Positions 26,339-36,237 are shown, counted from the first letter of the stretch. The stretch: DNA of 64,000 nucleotides from an archaeon (GCA_018697095.1 JABHSG010000003.1:509378-573377), one strand, 5' to 3'. A program made the numbers and translations. The notes: generated by a model not told the origin, from the letters alone.

Positions 26339-27106
26339 ATGAAATCAACTTCTCTTACACGTGTTCTTTCCTCACCACCAGTATCTCCACGCCCATATGC
26401 TGCAAGGACAATGAAGATGGGAACAGGTTATGCTAGAAAATTTCAAACATTTGTTTATCAAGTGGAAAATCAATTTGGAGAACTAGTAATCTCCCGTCGT
26501 GAACCAGGTGATTTTGCTCTCAATCCAAACAATTTTCTTTTCCGCAAAAGTTTTACTGTTGGTTATTTAAATGGTGGATGGTCCACAGTTCAACCAATTG
26601 ATCATAGTCTGCCAAGTGATGTTGGTAAAAATATGGAGTTTAAAAGTATTGCAGAATTACGTGTTTACCATGATGCAAATTTTGATCCAAAAGCATTGGA
26701 AGAAATACTTGATCCACAACGTGGTACATACAACTTAGGACCAAGTCAAACTGGAAAAAAACTAACTCTTTTATTTCCAGCTTCTGTTTTAGATATTTTA
26801 GGTATAGAAGACATTGCAACATTTTATGATGCTATCAACAACACAGCTCCTGGCGAATTTAACCATGAAGTAACTATGCCAACAAAACTCACTCGTTTTA
26901 CGGATGGAAGAGTAACTGTTGCAGGGATTAATTATAGGGGATTAACCACTAGTTTAGATCAAGCAACAACTATTAGTGAGGTGGGCTCGTCAATAATCAG
27001 AACAAGTAAAAGTTTTCAAGCAACTACAGATCAAAGATTAACTGCTCTTCTAAGTGGATTAGTGCATGAATTAGCTCACAAAAAAAGAGCCAGATACAGT
27101 GTTTAA
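26339..27106 (+). CDS. Hypothetical protein with terminal HELAH motif (255 aa)
   Basis: Unrecognised. The N-terminal 30 residues are Ser/Pro/Arg-rich; the remainder is mixed alpha/beta. Close to the C-terminus the sequence LSGLVHELAHKKRAR contains HELAH, an HExxH zinc-protease-like motif, on what looks like a helix. Only about a dozen residues follow it, so the third zinc ligand of a normal zincin is not in the usual place. The motif may be fortuitous. TATA-like GTTTAAAAAAC lies about 28 bases before the ATG. Confidence 0.5.
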   Translation: MKSTSLTRVLSSPPVSPRPYAARTMKMGTGYARKFQTFVYQVENQFGELVISRREPGDFALNPNNFLFRKSFTVGYLNGGWSTVQPIDHSLPSDVGKNMEFKSIAELRVYHDANFDPKALEEILDPQRGTYNLGPSQTGKKLTLLFPASVLDILGIEDIATFYDAINNTAPGEFNHEVTMPTKLTRFTDGRVTVAGINYRGLTTSLDQATTISEVGSSIIRTSKSFQATTDQRLTALLSGLVHELAHKKRARYSV

Positions 27107-27209
27107 CTAAAATACTAGGAGTTTTCCAGTTTAAGATAATCTCTTGGTTCATAAAAATTATTTTTCAAAGACAACAATCTTTTTAACTCCAAATCACCTG
27201 AAAGCTTCT

Positions 27210-29228
27210 ATGGATCAAGACAGCTCAGTTTCTAGTATCAGTACTGGTAAAATCGCCCTTCTGCCTGAAGACTTAATCAATAAAATCGCAGCAGGGGAAG
27301 TAATAGAGCGGCCAGCGAGCGTAATCAAAGAACTAATCGAAAACTCAATTGACGCAGATGCTACAAGTATCGATATTGAAGTAAAAAACGCTGGAAAAGA
27401 TCTCATTAAAATAAAAGACAATGGTTTAGGGATGTCTAAAGAGGATGCTAAACTAAGTATTTTACGTCATGCAACAAGTAAACTAAGAACCACAGCGGAC
27501 CTATTCAACATCCAAAGTTTAGGGTTTCGTGGAGAGGCGCTAGCAAGTATCTCTGCAGTTTCTTTTACAACAATTACTACTAAGCAAGCATCTCAAGGTC
27601 ACGACTCTATACAAAACACAGAAGCTACAAAAATCACAGTGCACGCTGGTTCTATTGTCAAAGAAGATATAGCTGCGCACGGTGTTGGAACTACAATCAA
27701 AGTTCAAAATTTATTCTTCAATACACCTGCTAGAAAAAAATTCATGAAATCAAATCATTTAGAAATCAAACATATAATTAATATCATCACTCAATACTCA
27801 CTTTTGCACAACAATATTTCATTCACTCTTGTAATAGACGGTAAACAAGTTCTCTCTTCACCAAATACTAATGATCAAAGAGCTAATATTGCAGCTATTT
27901 ATGGAGCGCCATCTGCTAAACAATTACTTGAAGTAAAAACTAACACAACAACTGACAATGAAGAAAATCAAAACCCAAATATTTCTGTAACTGGATATGT
28001 TGGGAAACCGCTCGCTGCCAAATCTGATAAATCTGCGCAATCACTATTTGTCAATGGCCGTTATGTCAAAAGTAAATTAATCAGTGATGCAATTTACGAA
28101 GCTTACCACTCAACTCTTTTCACTTCGCGCCACCCAAGTTACGTTCTCAAAGTAGAGCTTGACCCAAAGACAATAGATGTGAATGTTCATCCTTCTAAAA
28201 CAGAGGTCAAAATAGAACAACGTGAATTAGTTTTCAAGGAGGTATATCGAGCTGTAAAAGCAACCCTCGAATCCAACTCTTTAATTCCAACTGGTGATTT
28301 CAAATCAGAGCAACTTAGTTTCGCTGCCCCAGAAAAAGACACAAGAGACCTGCAAGAACCTCGTAAGTATCAATTCGAACCAAGTAGTCAAACAGTTTTC
28401 ACAAATGAAGTCGCAATGGCTCAAGGGCTACAAGAATCAGAAACTATGGAGCAAACAAGTACTGCTTCGTCTACTGTTCAATCTCCTTACTCTTATTCTC
28501 CAAAAACTTCTGTAGTTCAAGAAAACACGAGTATTACTAGTTCAGAGCAAGAAGATACTGCTGTTGCTGGACCGTCAATAATTACTCCTGAGCACCAAAC
28601 TGATAACTTTGTTGAGGGTTCAATTAAATTCCCTGAAATGAAGATCTTAGGGCAAATTCACAAAACCTTCTTTGTGGCAGAAACTCCTGGGGGAATGCTT
28701 CTAATTGATCAGCACGTTGTAGAAGAAAGAGTTCTCTATGAACAGTTCATGAACGAATATCTAAATAAACAACTAAAAACGCAAACACTTCTAACCCCAC
28801 AAATAATTACTCTTGCGCCATCTAAAGCGCAAATTCTTCTAAATGAAGACAACCTCACAACATTAGAGGGTTTAGGATTCACAATATCTCATTTTGGAGC
28901 AAATGATTTTTCACTTTCAACAATTCCAAGTATCCTTGGACGTACTCAAAAAAATTATCAAGAGCTAATTGAGCAAACAATTAACGACTTAGAGAATTAC
29001 ACTAGGCAGTCTCAAAAAACAATTCATAACTTACAAGAAGAAATTATCACTATGATGTCTTGTAGAGCGAGCGTAAAAGCTGGTGATACTATGACTATCC
29101 CTCAAATAAAGAACCTTCTAAAAAAGCTCACAGAATGTACACTTCCATACACTTGCCCTCATGGACGTGCAATTGTAATTAAAATCAGTGCAGATGAATT
29201 AGAAAAGAAGTTCTTAAGGCACGGATAA
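27210..29228 (+). CDS. mutL: DNA mismatch repair protein MutL
   Basis: MutL couples mismatch recognition by MutS to strand excision. N-terminal GHKL ATPase: LLPEDLINKIAAGEVIERP, ELIENSIDADAT, DNGLGMS and the TSKL motif. Transducer domain: NGRYVKSK and VNVHPSKTEVKI. A Ser/Gln-rich linker (about 390-465) leads to the C-terminal domain with the endonuclease motif DQHVVEERVLYE at about 500-511 (Ala replaced by Val in DQHA), SCRASVKAGD and CPHGR near 649. It is therefore the nicking type of MutL. A TTG at 27144 is in frame, but the ATG at 27210 begins near family starts. mutS is 31 kb away on the other strand. Confidence 0.97.
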   Translation: MDQDSSVSSISTGKIALLPEDLINKIAAGEVIERPASVIKELIENSIDADATSIDIEVKNAGKDLIKIKDNGLGMSKEDAKLSILRHATSKLRTTADLFNIQSLGFRGEALASISAVSFTTITTKQASQGHDSIQNTEATKITVHAGSIVKEDIAAHGVGTTIKVQNLFFNTPARKKFMKSNHLEIKHIINIITQYSLLHNNISFTLVIDGKQVLSSPNTNDQRANIAAIYGAPSAKQLLEVKTNTTTDNEENQNPNISVTGYVGKPLAAKSDKSAQSLFVNGRYVKSKLISDAIYEAYHSTLFTSRHPSYVLKVELDPKTIDVNVHPSKTEVKIEQRELVFKEVYRAVKATLESNSLIPTGDFKSEQLSFAAPEKDTRDLQEPRKYQFEPSSQTVFTNEVAMAQGLQESETMEQTSTASSTVQSPYSYSPKTSVVQENTSITSSEQEDTAVAGPSIITPEHQTDNFVEGSIKFPEMKILGQIHKTFFVAETPGGMLLIDQHVVEERVLYEQFMNEYLNKQLKTQTLLTPQIITLAPSKAQILLNEDNLTTLEGLGFTISHFGANDFSLSTIPSILGRTQKNYQELIEQTINDLENYTRQSQKTIHNLQEEIITMMSCRASVKAGDTMTIPQIKNLLKKLTECTLPYTCPHGRAIVIKISADELEKKFLRHG

Positions 29229-29302
29229 ACTAAGTCGACAAATACTAAAAATAGCCATAAATGTGCCACTACTTTTTTAAAAAAGAGCAATAAAAAAAGA
29301 GT

Positions 29303-30001
29303 ATGGCATTAGATTCAATATTGTATAATTTTGGATTCAGATCTCAAGGTGATGAACCAGGGTGGGTTAAGCGAGGTCCTACTTATATTGAATTTGTTCA
29401 ACCTTCAGATATACCTTTCAGAGGTGCTAAAGGTAAACATTTTCAATTGTCTGTTGGGCAGATCTGTAATGACCCAAGTCTTGATTCAAGATATTCACAT
29501 CTTAAAGTGGGGTTTTCAATGGATATTAGTCTTGCTTCTAGTCGTGCAATTAGTGAATTACCATTATTGCTTCTTTACATTAAGAAAATAACTGATGGCC
29601 AATATTGTGATGTTCCTGAAATAGATCCAAAACATTCTGCAACTTATATTGGTATGTCTACTGCTGGTAGTATGGCAAATGGTGTTGTTGGAAGTTATCA
29701 AATAAATAGTGGTGATACAAATGTTCGGTTTGTTGCAATTGGTGAAAAAGAAGGTGTTCCTACTGTGTATTCTGCAATTATTGAAAGACATTCTAATGTA
29801 TTATCAAATGGGAGTCAAGTAATGGCTATAGAAGAGAAATTCCCTAAAGGAACAAAACTTACTGATCCTTTAATTGTAAAAGCTTCTAACTGGCAAAAGC
29901 AAGTAATGCAAAGATATGTTTTAAAATTTGGCATTAAAAACACTTCACTCAGTGACTTATCTCTTCTATGGAATCCTCCTTCTTCAGATAGTTTTAGTTA
30001 G
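29303..30001 (+). CDS. Hypothetical protein (232 aa)
   Basis: Unrecognised soluble protein. It begins MALDSILYNFGFRS, and a protein beginning MALESLVESL is encoded at 31679; beyond this start I see no clear relationship. The body is beta-rich with Asp/Ser/Gly loops and no membrane segment. TATA-like TTTTTTAAAAAAG is about 25 bases upstream. It is the first of several orphan genes between mutL and pepF. Confidence 0.5.
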   Translation: MALDSILYNFGFRSQGDEPGWVKRGPTYIEFVQPSDIPFRGAKGKHFQLSVGQICNDPSLDSRYSHLKVGFSMDISLASSRAISELPLLLLYIKKITDGQYCDVPEIDPKHSATYIGMSTAGSMANGVVGSYQINSGDTNVRFVAIGEKEGVPTVYSAIIERHSNVLSNGSQVMAIEEKFPKGTKLTDPLIVKASNWQKQVMQRYVLKFGIKNTSLSDLSLLWNPPSSDSFS

Positions 30002-30114
30002 AAAGTGAAGATTGGGCGTGAATAAGAATTTTACTTTTATGCACTTGGGGGTGCTAAAAAGAAAAACATATTCTTAAACTCACTCTGCCCTAAAAAATAA
30101 AACTTCTAATTTTC

Positions 30115-31524
30115 TTAACTTGCGTATTTCACCTGCACAATCCCTTTAGTGTCATGTAACCCTCTTAAGTTACGTGGACTTGTTGTAAACAAAGTATCAT
30201 AATCGTTCACCATTACTTGTCTCCAAATCAAATTTTCTGTTTCTGTCAAATTTAATTTACGAAGTTTTGAATCGCCATTTTGATCATAATCAACCATCAC
30301 TGTCCTATCACGTAATGTGTGCCAGATATCCATCATTTTTTTACGTGGGATCACAAATGGTAAATCTTGCATCAAATATCCTTCTTTATACTTAGTTGAT
30401 CCACCATGGTTTCCTTGCGGTGGTTTATGTAATCTATGAACGACATGCGCAGCTGCAATACTCGAAGCTGTGAACCTGTGATTTTGTGGGACACTGCTCT
30501 GTTCAGAATCTCTTCTTCCTTTCATTCTGTTTTCAACATACCCTTGCCTTGAAGACGCACCTCGGTCAACAGCTGTCATTGCCCAAACATTTGCAAGTAC
30601 ATCTCCAAATTCAGAAGAGTAGTGGTGGCCAGGTAAATTAGTAAAATCAATACTGTGTGTAATCAAATCTCCTTTTGAATCTCGTCTACCTTTGCGATTT
30701 GGAACACGTACATTCCAACCAGTTCCATATTGGTTTGGTGCGCAAGAAACTTTGATATAATCCTTTGGATCAAACGGTAATTCTCCAAGAACATTTTTGT
30801 CAATGTGTGAATCACAGTGGTGTACGAATCTGCGTTTGTCGGGCCCATTAAGCATTCCTTGCAAATGTCTTTGCCAAAAAACCATATTACTAATCATAGC
30901 AATCTCCCATCCTTGGATTGCTTCAGAGAATGAATAACTATTAGTTCCATTACTTCCATCAGGAAGTTCCCATGAGACTCCAGAATAAACTCTATTGATA
31001 TCAGAGTGATCAGCTACAAGGCCAGTGACTACTCGAAGAACACTTCCAGAATCCATATTATTTTGGACAATTTCGTTGCGATCAAAACCATTGCCCCCTA
31101 CAAAATCTGGTCCAAGTAATGCTCTTTTCATAGCTCTTCTATCTAGCTGTACGTAACAACTAGGGTCATGTGCAGTAACCCATTGTGCACTACGATGTTT
31201 TACAGTTCCTTTAGATCCACTAATACGATAATTATTTGACAAAACAACAAGGGAACTACTGTCTGAAGATGCTTGTGAGATTTGACGTGCAAGTACCAAG
31301 TCGTCAATTCCAGACTCATCTGGGTTACGAGAATTAGCAAGCAAATCACTGATGTCTCCATCTACTACAACTCTTTCTACTTGGTCTTTTGCAAAATTTC
31401 TAAGTAAATCGATGTTTGATCTTCCAGAACTAGCACCTTGATCTTTTAGCATTAATCTCACGCTTGGATTACTATAAACTCCTCTTCGTCCAATTGTTTG
31501 TACTGCTCGCAGATCAATAATCAT
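30115..31524 (-). CDS. Large hypothetical protein (about 469 aa)
   Basis: Unrecognised; the largest orphan in the region. It is rich in Asp, Arg, Ser and His, with FVHHCDSHIDKNV in the middle and TRAPPED-like Gly/Arg loops such as VPNRKGRRDSKGD. The histidine/aspartate cluster could bind metal, and VVVDGDISDLLANS near the N-terminus could be a Rossmann-like strand; both are guesses. A GTG at 31566 is in frame, but TATA-like TCTTTTAATG at about 31546-31555 lies 25 bases before the ATG at 31524, which I prefer. No signal peptide or membrane segment. Confidence 0.55.
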   Translation of the reverse strand: MIIDLRAVQTIGRRGVYSNPSVRLMLKDQGASSGRSNIDLLRNFAKDQVERVVVDGDISDLLANSRNPDESGIDDLVLARQISQASSDSSSLVVLSNNYRISGSKGTVKHRSAQWVTAHDPSCYVQLDRRAMKRALLGPDFVGGNGFDRNEIVQNNMDSGSVLRVVTGLVADHSDINRVYSGVSWELPDGSNGTNSYSFSEAIQGWEIAMISNMVFWQRHLQGMLNGPDKRRFVHHCDSHIDKNVLGELPFDPKDYIKVSCAPNQYGTGWNVRVPNRKGRRDSKGDLITHSIDFTNLPGHHYSSEFGDVLANVWAMTAVDRGASSRQGYVENRMKGRRDSEQSSVPQNHRFTASSIAAAHVVHRLHKPPQGNHGGSTKYKEGYLMQDLPFVIPRKKMMDIWHTLRDRTVMVDYDQNGDSKLRKLNLTETENLIWRQVMVNDYDTLFTTSPRNLRGLHDTKGIVQVKYAS

Positions 31525-31678
31525 AACTATTCCAATCCTCAAAACATTAAAAGAAACTGTGGTCACCTACTTCACACCACTTTGCATAGTGCTCTCTCTC
31601 TTCTTTTTATCCATCACTCCCTCAAACATTTCATTTTAACCAGAAATACTTATTTATAACAACTAAAAAAACAACTTC

Positions 31679-32386
31679 GTGGCATTAGAATCATTAGTTG
31701 AATCTCTTCAAAAAATTGGTTGGAATAAAGAACAATCTTCTGCTAGGGCCGCAAATCTAAGTAGGGGTCTAGGTAAAGGCGCAGTTGCTCATTTTAGCTG
31801 TGTCTCGAAATTTCAAGGTGGTAAAGCAGGTTATGATTTAGCTTTAGGAATTGGCGGATCAGATGAAGATGGTTTTTTCTATGACTTTTTCACTGTCCAG
31901 TATTGGGTTCCCCAAAGGTTCTTAGCAGTAGGAGCTAGCAGACAAATTAATTTATTATCTCTTGATGACAATACAGAAACTTCATCTGATCATAAAGTTT
32001 ATTTTGAAAGTCTTGGCTTTTCAGTAAACAGGGTTGAAGAATTAAATGAAGGATATTCTGAAATTAAAAAAGAAGAATATAAAATTAGTTTTGCAGGTTT
32101 AGAGATCATATTAGATGTGGATGCAAATGAAAAAGAGATCGTTGTAAGCTCGCAAATCACATCTCCTTTGGCCAATTCTCCAGTTTATCTTTATAGAGAA
32201 ACAATTGATTATCCTAGTTTTGAAGATTTAGGTGAAGTTGACTCCATTGATCCTAACATCACTCCAGAAATAAGCGCCGAAATAATTCGTCAGTTAAATT
32301 ACTGTGTAGCTTATATCTCAGAATTTTTCTTAGAACTGCCACTGGAATCATCACTTGGTCTTTTAGCAACTGGCTATACTCATTAA
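31679..32386 (+). CDS. Hypothetical protein (235 aa)
   Basis: Unrecognised acidic protein that begins with GTG; TATA-like ACTTATTTATAAC lies 25-30 bases upstream and supports that start. The first 35 residues look helical (LVESLQKIGWNKEQSSARAA), followed by beta-rich sequence with many aromatic residues (EDGFFYDFFTVQYWVPQRF). No membrane segment. Start resembles the 232-aa protein at 29303 only in the first few residues. Confidence 0.5.
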   Translation: MALESLVESLQKIGWNKEQSSARAANLSRGLGKGAVAHFSCVSKFQGGKAGYDLALGIGGSDEDGFFYDFFTVQYWVPQRFLAVGASRQINLLSLDDNTETSSDHKVYFESLGFSVNRVEELNEGYSEIKKEEYKISFAGLEIILDVDANEKEIVVSSQITSPLANSPVYLYRETIDYPSFEDLGEVDSIDPNITPEISAEIIRQLNYCVAYISEFFLELPLESSLGLLATGYTH

Positions 32387-32448
32387 TTTTTTAAATTTCA
32401 TCTCCTTTTATCCTATGTATTTTTAAACTTCCAATTCTCAAATGCATT

Positions 32449-32661
32449 ATGGAATTAGAACAAAGAGTTAGATCTGCGCTTAGTACTGTAGCAACAGCGG
32501 CACTTATTGGAACTACTTTCTTAGCAGCTCTTGATTATGAACTTGATTTAGGTATTGGTCAAAGAGTAGGTGAATATGCTTCTTCTACTCTTAATGATTT
32601 GAAATCTACAGAACAATATGCAACAGGAGATTCAGGTTTATATCTCAATCAAATGCCATAA
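32449..32661 (+). CDS. Small protein with hydrophobic segment (70 aa)
   Basis: A 70-residue product with a moderately hydrophobic stretch at about 11-27 (STVATAALIGTTFLAAL) that could be a signal anchor, and an acidic remainder. TATA-like ATTTTTAAAC at about 32420 is 25-30 bases before the ATG. No family recognised; coding status rests on promoter spacing and normal codon use. Confidence 0.45.
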   Translation: MELEQRVRSALSTVATAALIGTTFLAALDYELDLGIGQRVGEYASSTLNDLKSTEQYATGDSGLYLNQMP

Positions 32662-32766
32662 AACATAACTACTTCAAAAATTCAATTAATCAGAAAATAA
32701 ACTAACTACGTAGCTTTGTTTTATGTCGTATGCTTTATAAAAAGTGTGAATCCTTCTTTTCTTCTC

Positions 32767-33360
32767 ATGCTTAGAACTTTAGAAAGAACAAATTGGGTTG
32801 GCCCATACGAAACAAGTTCTGGCAATCACTATGCAGTTAGATATGTCAAAATCGATGGCGATGGGTTTATTAGGAAAGTTGAATTAAGACTTGGAAAAAA
32901 ATTCAGAGTTATTGCAGGGCTTACTAGAAAGACTTCTCAAGGAAAAATACCTCTTGCGGGATCAGTTACATATTGTACAGATAAACAAATTTCAAATACT
33001 GTTGATGCTGCTGTTGGACAACTAGAAGCTGCTTTATTAGAACCGCAATTTTTGGGATTAAGTTTTGCTCAGGCACTTTCTTTTGGGAATTGGCAAAAAA
33101 TGGGTTCTTCAAAGGAAGTTTATAGGAGGCAAACTAGGTTAGATGGTTTAGTTGAAGAGATAGAAATTAGGTCTGAAGATAGTAGTATAGAAGTTAATTC
33201 TGCAATTTTAAAGACAACAGATATTTACTCAGGGTTTAGTTCAATAGAATACGCAGCTTGGCGTCATATGTCTAGTCCCTTGCATGTGGCATCGCAAGTA
33301 ATCGAACAAACAATGCTTCTTAATCATAGGGCAATGCATAATCCTCACGGATACAATTAA
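32767..33360 (+). CDS. Hypothetical protein (197 aa)
   Basis: Unrecognised basic, soluble protein, starting MLRTLERTNWVGPYE. The frame extends to a TTG at 32716, but TATA-like CTTTATAAAAAG at 32732-32742 lies inside that extension and about 28 bases before the ATG at 32767, so the shorter form is the likely protein. The body alternates strands and two long helices (NTVDAAVGQLEAALLE). Neighbours are also orphans. Confidence 0.5.
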   Translation: MLRTLERTNWVGPYETSSGNHYAVRYVKIDGDGFIRKVELRLGKKFRVIAGLTRKTSQGKIPLAGSVTYCTDKQISNTVDAAVGQLEAALLEPQFLGLSFAQALSFGNWQKMGSSKEVYRRQTRLDGLVEEIEIRSEDSSIEVNSAILKTTDIYSGFSSIEYAAWRHMSSPLHVASQVIEQTMLLNHRAMHNPHGYN

Positions 33361-33414
33361 TATTCTCTTAAACACCCAATAACTTTTAATACTCTTTCAA
33401 CGCAAATCTTTCAT

Positions 33415-35280
33415 ATGACACAAGAAAAATCACTTAGTGCTCTTAGCACATCAGACTTATCTGCAACTTGGGATCTAACTACAATTATCCCTAAAGGTCA
33501 ATCTCCAGAATCTCTATTAGATGAAATAAAACAAGACCTCACTAAATTTGAAACAATCAAACAACATTTAATTCCAACTATCACTGAAGATAAATTCAAG
33601 GAGATTCTAACCCAAAACGAAAATTTTAGTAAAAAAATAACTAGGTTAGGTTGCTACATTTCTTTACTATTAGCAGCGAATTTGCAAGACAAAGACGCAA
33701 GAGCTTTAGACTCAAAATTAAATTCATTTAGAATTGAGCTAGCTGACAAAACCAGGTTCTTTGGCAGATGGCTTAAGGGTCTCGAAACTATCAACAATCA
33801 AACTCTTGACGACACAAATGCGACAAGAATTTTCAAGGCAAGCCCAGATCATACTTTCCAATTAACAAAAACCAGAGAAGCTAAAAAACATACTCTCACT
33901 GAAAACGAAGAAAAAATAATCCATAGAAAAGACGCTACTGGAATTGAAACAGTAACTGAGCTTTACGACTTGATTACAAACGACTTTACTTACACTCTAA
34001 CTTACAAAACAAAAGACAAAGATAACAAAGAAGAAACAATCACTACAGTTATCGAGAACCAAGGTGAACTACTTTCTCATGTTCATAGCGACAACCCATC
34101 TATCAGAAAAGCAGCATACGACGCATTATTCACAGAATACAAAAAGCACTCTGATAAATTCTACTTAATTTATTCTTCAATTGCTAAAGACTGGAGTGAA
34201 GAAGCAAAACTAAGGTCCCACAAAAACAGCATCGCTGTAAGAAATTTCGCTAATAAAGTTCCAGGCGAAGCAGTCAATACACTCCTAGAAGTTTGCAAAG
34301 ACAACATAACTCTTTTCCAAGACTTCTTTAAACTAAAAGCCAAGCTGCTAAAAGGACAAAATAAAATTCAAACTGATAAACTCACAAGATACGATCTTTA
34401 TGCACCAATGCCTAGCAGCCCAAAAGATAAAATATCATTCGAAGAAGCAAAACAAATCGTACTCACAAACTTCAAGGAGTTCTCGCAATCTTTTCATGAT
34501 AAAGCAAAAGAAATTCTTGACAAAGGCCACTTAGACTCACATCCTCGAAAAAACAAGCGTTCTGGAGCTTTTTGCATGTCTGTGACTCCACAAATCACTC
34601 CTTATGTTCTAACTAACTATGATGGGACTGCAAGAGACGTAAGCACCTTAGCTCATGAACTAGGGCACGGTATCCATGATCTTTACGCGGCATCTAAACC
34701 TCATTCAGTTATGCATCCACCACTTCCTCTTGCTGAAACAGCATCCACTTTTGGGGAGATGATTGTTTTTGAAGCTCTACTTAAACGTGCAAACTCAAGT
34801 GAGGAACGCCACGCACTAATCATGGACAAGTTAGCATCCAGCTACGCAACTATTATCCGTCAAAACTATTTTGTCCTTTTTGAAATCACAGCGCACAATC
34901 TCTTAATGAATGGCGCATCTGAAGATGAACTATGCGAGGCTTACATGCAAACATTAAAAGAACAATTCGGCGACTCCATTGAAATTCCTGAAGACTTCAA
35001 GTACGAATGGAGTTACATCCCACATATTTACCACAGTCCGTTTTACTGTTATGCTTACAACTTTGGTGAACTTCTAAGCTTAGCCCTTTACCAAAGGTAT
35101 AAACAGCAAAAACAAGCAGGCAAAGACTTCGTCCCAATGATTGAAAAGATTCTGAGTGCCGGCGGATCACAAAATCCAACCGAGCTACTAAAAAGCATTG
35201 ACATCGACATTAACGATAAAGAATTCTGGCAAGGTGGTTTCACAATCATCAAAGAATGGATCAGTCAAGTACAAGAATAA
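33415..35280 (+). CDS. pepF: Oligoendopeptidase F (M3 metallopeptidase)
   Basis: Cytosolic zinc peptidase of the M3 family that cleaves oligopeptides. The 621 residues have the expected mostly helical architecture; the active-site helix LAHELGHGIHDLY puts the HExxH at about 414-418, and the downstream ETASTFGEMIVFEALL supplies the third ligand Glu. The C-terminus shows YCYAYNFGELLSLALYQRY, also typical. TATA-like CTTTTAATAC is about 27 bases before the ATG. It may recycle peptides with the M17 aminopeptidase at 8972. Confidence 0.95.
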   Translation: MTQEKSLSALSTSDLSATWDLTTIIPKGQSPESLLDEIKQDLTKFETIKQHLIPTITEDKFKEILTQNENFSKKITRLGCYISLLLAANLQDKDARALDSKLNSFRIELADKTRFFGRWLKGLETINNQTLDDTNATRIFKASPDHTFQLTKTREAKKHTLTENEEKIIHRKDATGIETVTELYDLITNDFTYTLTYKTKDKDNKEETITTVIENQGELLSHVHSDNPSIRKAAYDALFTEYKKHSDKFYLIYSSIAKDWSEEAKLRSHKNSIAVRNFANKVPGEAVNTLLEVCKDNITLFQDFFKLKAKLLKGQNKIQTDKLTRYDLYAPMPSSPKDKISFEEAKQIVLTNFKEFSQSFHDKAKEILDKGHLDSHPRKNKRSGAFCMSVTPQITPYVLTNYDGTARDVSTLAHELGHGIHDLYAASKPHSVMHPPLPLAETASTFGEMIVFEALLKRANSSEERHALIMDKLASSYATIIRQNYFVLFEITAHNLLMNGASEDELCEAYMQTLKEQFGDSIEIPEDFKYEWSYIPHIYHSPFYCYAYNFGELLSLALYQRYKQQKQAGKDFVPMIEKILSAGGSQNPTELLKSIDIDINDKEFWQGGFTIIKEWISQVQE

Positions 35281-35323
35281 AAATTAATTATTGTCAATTA
35301 ATATTTTTACTTTTTTTAAAAAC

Positions 35324-35572
35324 CTATTTTAACCTAACTACTTCAAAACCAGCGTCTTCAAAGGCAGCAACTGTGTCATCAATACTATTTCTGCCTGGCC
35401 GAAAAAGAAGTTTAGATCCTTGCGCTAATTCACTTACGTATTCATTTTGGAGTCCAAGTCCTCCACTATACACTCTAACAGTATATTTTGGATTTCCCTT
35501 GGCTGGCGGCAAATTTTCAGCAAGGTCTGGGACATCAGCATTCACAAAAAAATATGTTGGTACATCTTCCAT
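35324..35572 (-). CDS. Small hypothetical protein (82 aa)
   Basis: Unrecognised 82-residue protein; begins MEDVPTYFFVNADVPDLAE and ends with VAAFEDAGFEVVRLK, the alternation of strands and one helix suggesting a small alpha/beta fold of ferredoxin-like size. TATA-like bases (TTATTGTC region) upstream are weak. It converges on pepF. Confidence 0.45.
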   Translation of the reverse strand: MEDVPTYFFVNADVPDLAENLPPAKGNPKYTVRVYSGGLGLQNEYVSELAQGSKLLFRPGRNSIDDTVAAFEDAGFEVVRLK

Positions 35573-35688
35573 AAAAAAGCAAGAACCATTTCTTTCTTAA
35601 ACACTCTTGACAATAATATTCTTATGGGAATAAACTTAATAACTAAATATTCTTTTTAATTAACTTTACTAAGGCCATCTTTGATGAA

Positions 35689-36153
35689 TCATGGTTGATA
35701 AAATAATCTGTTTGGCAACATTTCAAGAAATGCTAATTCTGTTTCTTGTAAAATATTTCTAGGGATAGGGTTTGTTTTACTCTGTAGGTATTTACAAACA
35801 AGGCCAATATTTATTGGAGTGGGGTTCATCATTTCTTCTCTTCCTATCTCCTCTGAAAAAAAATTTGCTTTACCAAATCCAAGCAAAAAAGTAATCTTTC
35901 CTTGGTCTCCAATATAAGACCCATTCAATGATATCAATTTTCCTTTATTAAAATTCTGACTCATTGAAAAATAAGGTTGTGTAGGTATTTTTTGTGATGC
36001 AACATTAACTTCAACAACTCCACTGAATTTATTCTTCTTAGCAGATCTCCCTGGATATCTTTCTAATGGGATGTCATTATCAAAATAGCCTTGAGATACT
36101 GTCCCAATTTTTACTGAACTAATGGTTGCAGTGATATGTAGTTCTAAACTCAT
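35689..36153 (-). CDS. MSLELH-family paralogue 1 (154 aa)
   Basis: One of three related orphan proteins in a 2.7-kb stretch (with 37459 and 37971). Shared features: N-terminal MSLELH, a KFSGV strand followed by an alternating charged strand, a GKL then SYIGD segment, a late ...P.NIGLVCKYL helix, and the C-terminal LEMLPNRLFYQP. The pattern suggests a compact beta-rich domain with a C-terminal helix. This copy has the longest insertion before the final helices. No family is known to me, and function is not inferable. It is divergent from the pentapeptide-repeat gene. Confidence 0.65.
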   Translation of the reverse strand: MSLELHITATISSVKIGTVSQGYFDNDIPLERYPGRSAKKNKFSGVVEVNVASQKIPTQPYFSMSQNFNKGKLISLNGSYIGDQGKITFLLGFGKANFFSEEIGREEMMNPTPINIGLVCKYLQSKTNPIPRNILQETELAFLEMLPNRLFYQP

Positions 36154-36237
36154 GTTTTTTAAAAATTCAGTCCTTTTAAGAATCCTTTCTCTTTACTTGA
36201 ACAAAAAAAATATAAACAATCTTTTTACAAATATTCT

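Noticed and set aside
27144..27209. N-terminal extension of MutL from a TTG codon
   Set aside because: The extra 22 residues do not resemble MutL, and the ATG at 27210 fits family starts.
30115..31524. MYG1/UPF0160-like or DHH hydrolase identity
   Set aside because: The HHCDSHID segment looks suggestive, but other family motifs and their order do not match.
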